Assembly (NCBI GenBank): GCA_031256155.1
Contig: JAIRRD010000215.1
Coordinates: 1 to 5,412, forward strand
Reading direction: 5' to 3'
DNA length: 5,412 nt
Source of the DNA: Holophagales bacterium
Lineage (GTDB): Bacteria; Acidobacteriota; Holophagae; Holophagales; Holophagaceae
Shown here: in pieces, positions 3,814-5,412 of the stretch
How positions within the stretch are numbered: the first letter of the stretch is position 1
Layout: every line of letters begins with the position of its first letter
Notes under the pieces: model-generated
Seen by the model: only the letters and a program-made list of their open reading frames with translations
Told to the model about the DNA's origin: nothing
The model's database searches: none
Program-made: the position numbers and the translations under genes

Positions 3814-5412
3814 CGGGACAGAGAGCTGGTTCAACGCATAAAGGACTCGACAAATATTGCAGAGCTCGTTGGGCAGTCAGTAAAATTGCGCCAGCAAGGA
3901 AATGCCTGGATTGGCCTCTGCCCATTCCATTCAGAGCGGACAGCCAGTTTTCATGTGATACCAGACAAAGGCTTTTATCATTGCTTTGGATGCAATAAAC
4001 ACGGCGATGCCTTTACTTGGCTAATGGAGCGCGAGGGATTGAGTTTCGCCGAAGCAAAAGAACAGCTTGCCAAAGCGGCAGGAATCGAACTGCCAAAATT
4101 CACAGCCGACCACGACTTTGCCAAAGAAGATTTAATCAACAGAATCCGATCCGCGCTTGAAACAGCGCAGTCCTATTTTCAGCGCAGTTTGAGCGAAAGC
4201 GGTACCATCCAGGATTATCTTCGACAACGCGGCATCAACGACAATTTTGCCAGAGAAGCCGGATTTGGGCTTGCGCCGAATGGCTGGGAAAACGTAATAA
4301 ATTTGCTACGCCAACATAACTTCAGCACAGAGTTAATTGAACAAACAGGTTTAGCAGTACGCAATGATCGCGGAAATCTGCGGGATTTCATGCATCATCG
4401 CCTGACAATTCCCATTCATGATACGCGGGGACGCTTAGTGGCATTTGGCGGCAGGGCCTTAGGCGACGATAAGCCGAAATACCTGAATACACGCGAGACA
4501 CAACTGTTTAAAAAAAGCGAAACACTATTCGGGTTTCACCGAGCCAAGGGACACATGCGCGATGGAGCCTTGCTTGTAGAAGGTTATTTTGATGTCCTCC
4601 AGCTTCATCAGGAAGGCATAAATCAAGCAATCGCCCCACTTGGTACTGCTCTGACAGAAGATCAGCTTAAAATCATTGCCAAATTTACAAAAAAAATCGT
4701 ACTTTGCTTTGACGGAGACACCGCTGGACAAAGAGCAACTGAAAGAACTCTAAAATTGGCTTTGCCATTAGGTTTCGATGTTCGCTTATTAATGCTCCCG
4801 TCAGGAGAAGACCCCGACACCTGGTGTATAAAGCTTGGCGCCGATGCTTTTCGGACAATGGTAAGGCAAGCCTCAGATTGGGTTGGCTTTGTGCTGAATC
4901 GTGCGCGAGAAGGGCGCGATATAAAAAAAATTGCGGACAGAATGGAAATATTTCAGACATTCGTAACATTTTTCGCATTCATGCCCCGAACACCAGAGAA
5001 CTGGAGCCTCCTCCAAAGCGTAGCTGCAGAACTCAGCATCCCAAAGCACGAACTCAGCCGATCTCTCAAAAATCAAGCAGCATTGCAAACACAAAAGTCC
5101 AGCGCCGCACATATAAGCGCCGCAGAGAGCCTTGACATAGACGATTTACTGCGGCCACTTATCATCCTTTGCCGCAATACCCACAACCGACAAGAAATTC
5201 TTCAATTACCCATTGACTGGTGGGATTACTTAAAAGGCGCCCTGATCCTGCAGACCATTTTAGACAGCGATGGCGATGATTCACTGCTTCCAGATGAACT
5301 GTTAGGCCCACTCAGGAAGCTGGAGGCAGCATGGGCAGGCAAAGAAGATTCTGGAATAACCATTGAAAAAGCCATATTCAACTTAGAAAAGGCATATATA
5401 CTGCGAGAAATC
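3808..5412 (+). CDS. dnaG: DNA primase DnaG (3' end beyond the window)
   Basis: DnaG makes the RNA primers for Okazaki fragments at the replication fork, working with the DnaB helicase. The frame is open for 535 codons to the window edge with no stop. With start 3808, the N-terminal CHC2 zinc ribbon has ligands C38, H41, C59 and C62 (CPFH and HCFGC). The core domain includes the basic motif FGGRALGDDKPKYLN (213-227) and NTRETQLFKK. The TOPRIM catalytic site has E258 in LVEGYFDV (256-263), D302/D304 in FDGD, and D335/D337 in EDPDTW. A probable linker lies at about 420-445. The DnaB-binding C-terminal domain begins after it and is cut off. The family is usually about 580-600 aa, so perhaps 45-65 residues are missing. 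Start 3808 abuts the upstream stop, and 3811 is equally possible. Dinucleotide-level detail aside, nothing suggests a broken gene. Confidence 0.96.
   Translation, partial: MMRDRELVQRIKDSTNIAELVGQSVKLRQQGNAWIGLCPFHSERTASFHVIPDKGFYHCFGCNKHGDAFTWLMEREGLSFAEAKEQLAKAAGIELPKFTADHDFAKEDLINRIRSALETAQSYFQRSLSESGTIQDYLRQRGINDNFAREAGFGLAPNGWENVINLLRQHNFSTELIEQTGLAVRNDRGNLRDFMHHRLTIPIHDTRGRLVAFGGRALGDDKPKYLNTRETQLFKKSETLFGFHRAKGHMRDGALLVEGYFDVLQLHQEGINQAIAPLGTALTEDQLKIIAKFTKKIVLCFDGDTAGQRATERTLKLALPLGFDVRLLMLPSGEDPDTWCIKLGADAFRTMVRQASDWVGFVLNRAREGRDIKKIADRMEIFQTFVTFFAFMPRTPENWSLLQSVAAELSIPKHELSRSLKNQAALQTQKSSAAHISAAESLDIDDLLRPLIILCRNTHNRQEILQLPIDWWDYLKGALILQTILDSDGDDSLLPDELLGPLRKLEAAWAGKEDSGITIEKAIFNLEKAYILREI

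Noticed and set aside
3804..3998. 64-codon frame starting at the ATGA overlap before dnaG
   Set aside because: It is out of frame with the unmistakable DnaG zinc ribbon encoded over the same bases. The ATG is probably only an incidental or competing start.
4824..5135. 103-codon + strand frame and the antisense frames (4525-4731, 4685-4978, 4873-5112) within the dnaG region
   Set aside because: All lie inside the continuous dnaG frame, which carries conserved TOPRIM and downstream features. The products are Arg/Cys-rich, as is typical of shadow frames.

Overview
The window comes from a flagellated bacterium, probably a diderm (proteobacteria-like). This rests on a FliL stator-associated protein, a FliN switch protein, an HU nucleoid protein and a bacterial DnaG primase. 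GC content looks mid-range (mid-40s percent, by eye). I cannot assign a phylum with confidence. A Desulfobacterota/deltaproteobacteria-like lineage is a guess from gene content only. All genes lie on the + strand and density is high from about 890 onward.

Region 1 (1-560) is a self-contained HU unit. It has a 25-base A tract at the window edge, a sigma70-type promoter (TTGACA, 17-bp spacer, TAATCT), a leader of about 135 nt with several small and partly competing hairpins, the HU gene (98 aa, best start 199), and a strong intrinsic terminator at 516-550. Region 2 (about 551-890) is AT-rich and non-coding. It holds short direct repeats and presumably the promoter of the flagellar genes.

Region 3 (891-1811) encodes FliL and a compact FliN. 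The fliM gene that usually sits between them is absent. Region 4 (1835-5412) follows with short gaps or overlaps: a divergent ThiD-like pyrimidine kinase, an unrecognised 393-aa Trp-rich protein, and dnaG primase, which runs off the window without a stop codon. The ThiD/unknown pair overlaps by ATGA, and the unknown/dnaG pair abuts as TGAATGATG. No terminator is visible from 891 onward, so fliL-fliN-thiD-unknown-dnaG could be one transcript, although internal promoters cannot be excluded.

The most interesting item is the unknown gene immediately upstream of dnaG. Its extreme C-terminus reads QPRLFDWAE, which resembles the short sliding-clamp-binding motif (Qxx[L/M]F) of DNA replication and repair proteins. 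Together with its tight junction to primase, this suggests an undescribed replication or repair factor. That is inference: the rest of the protein matches no family I recognise.
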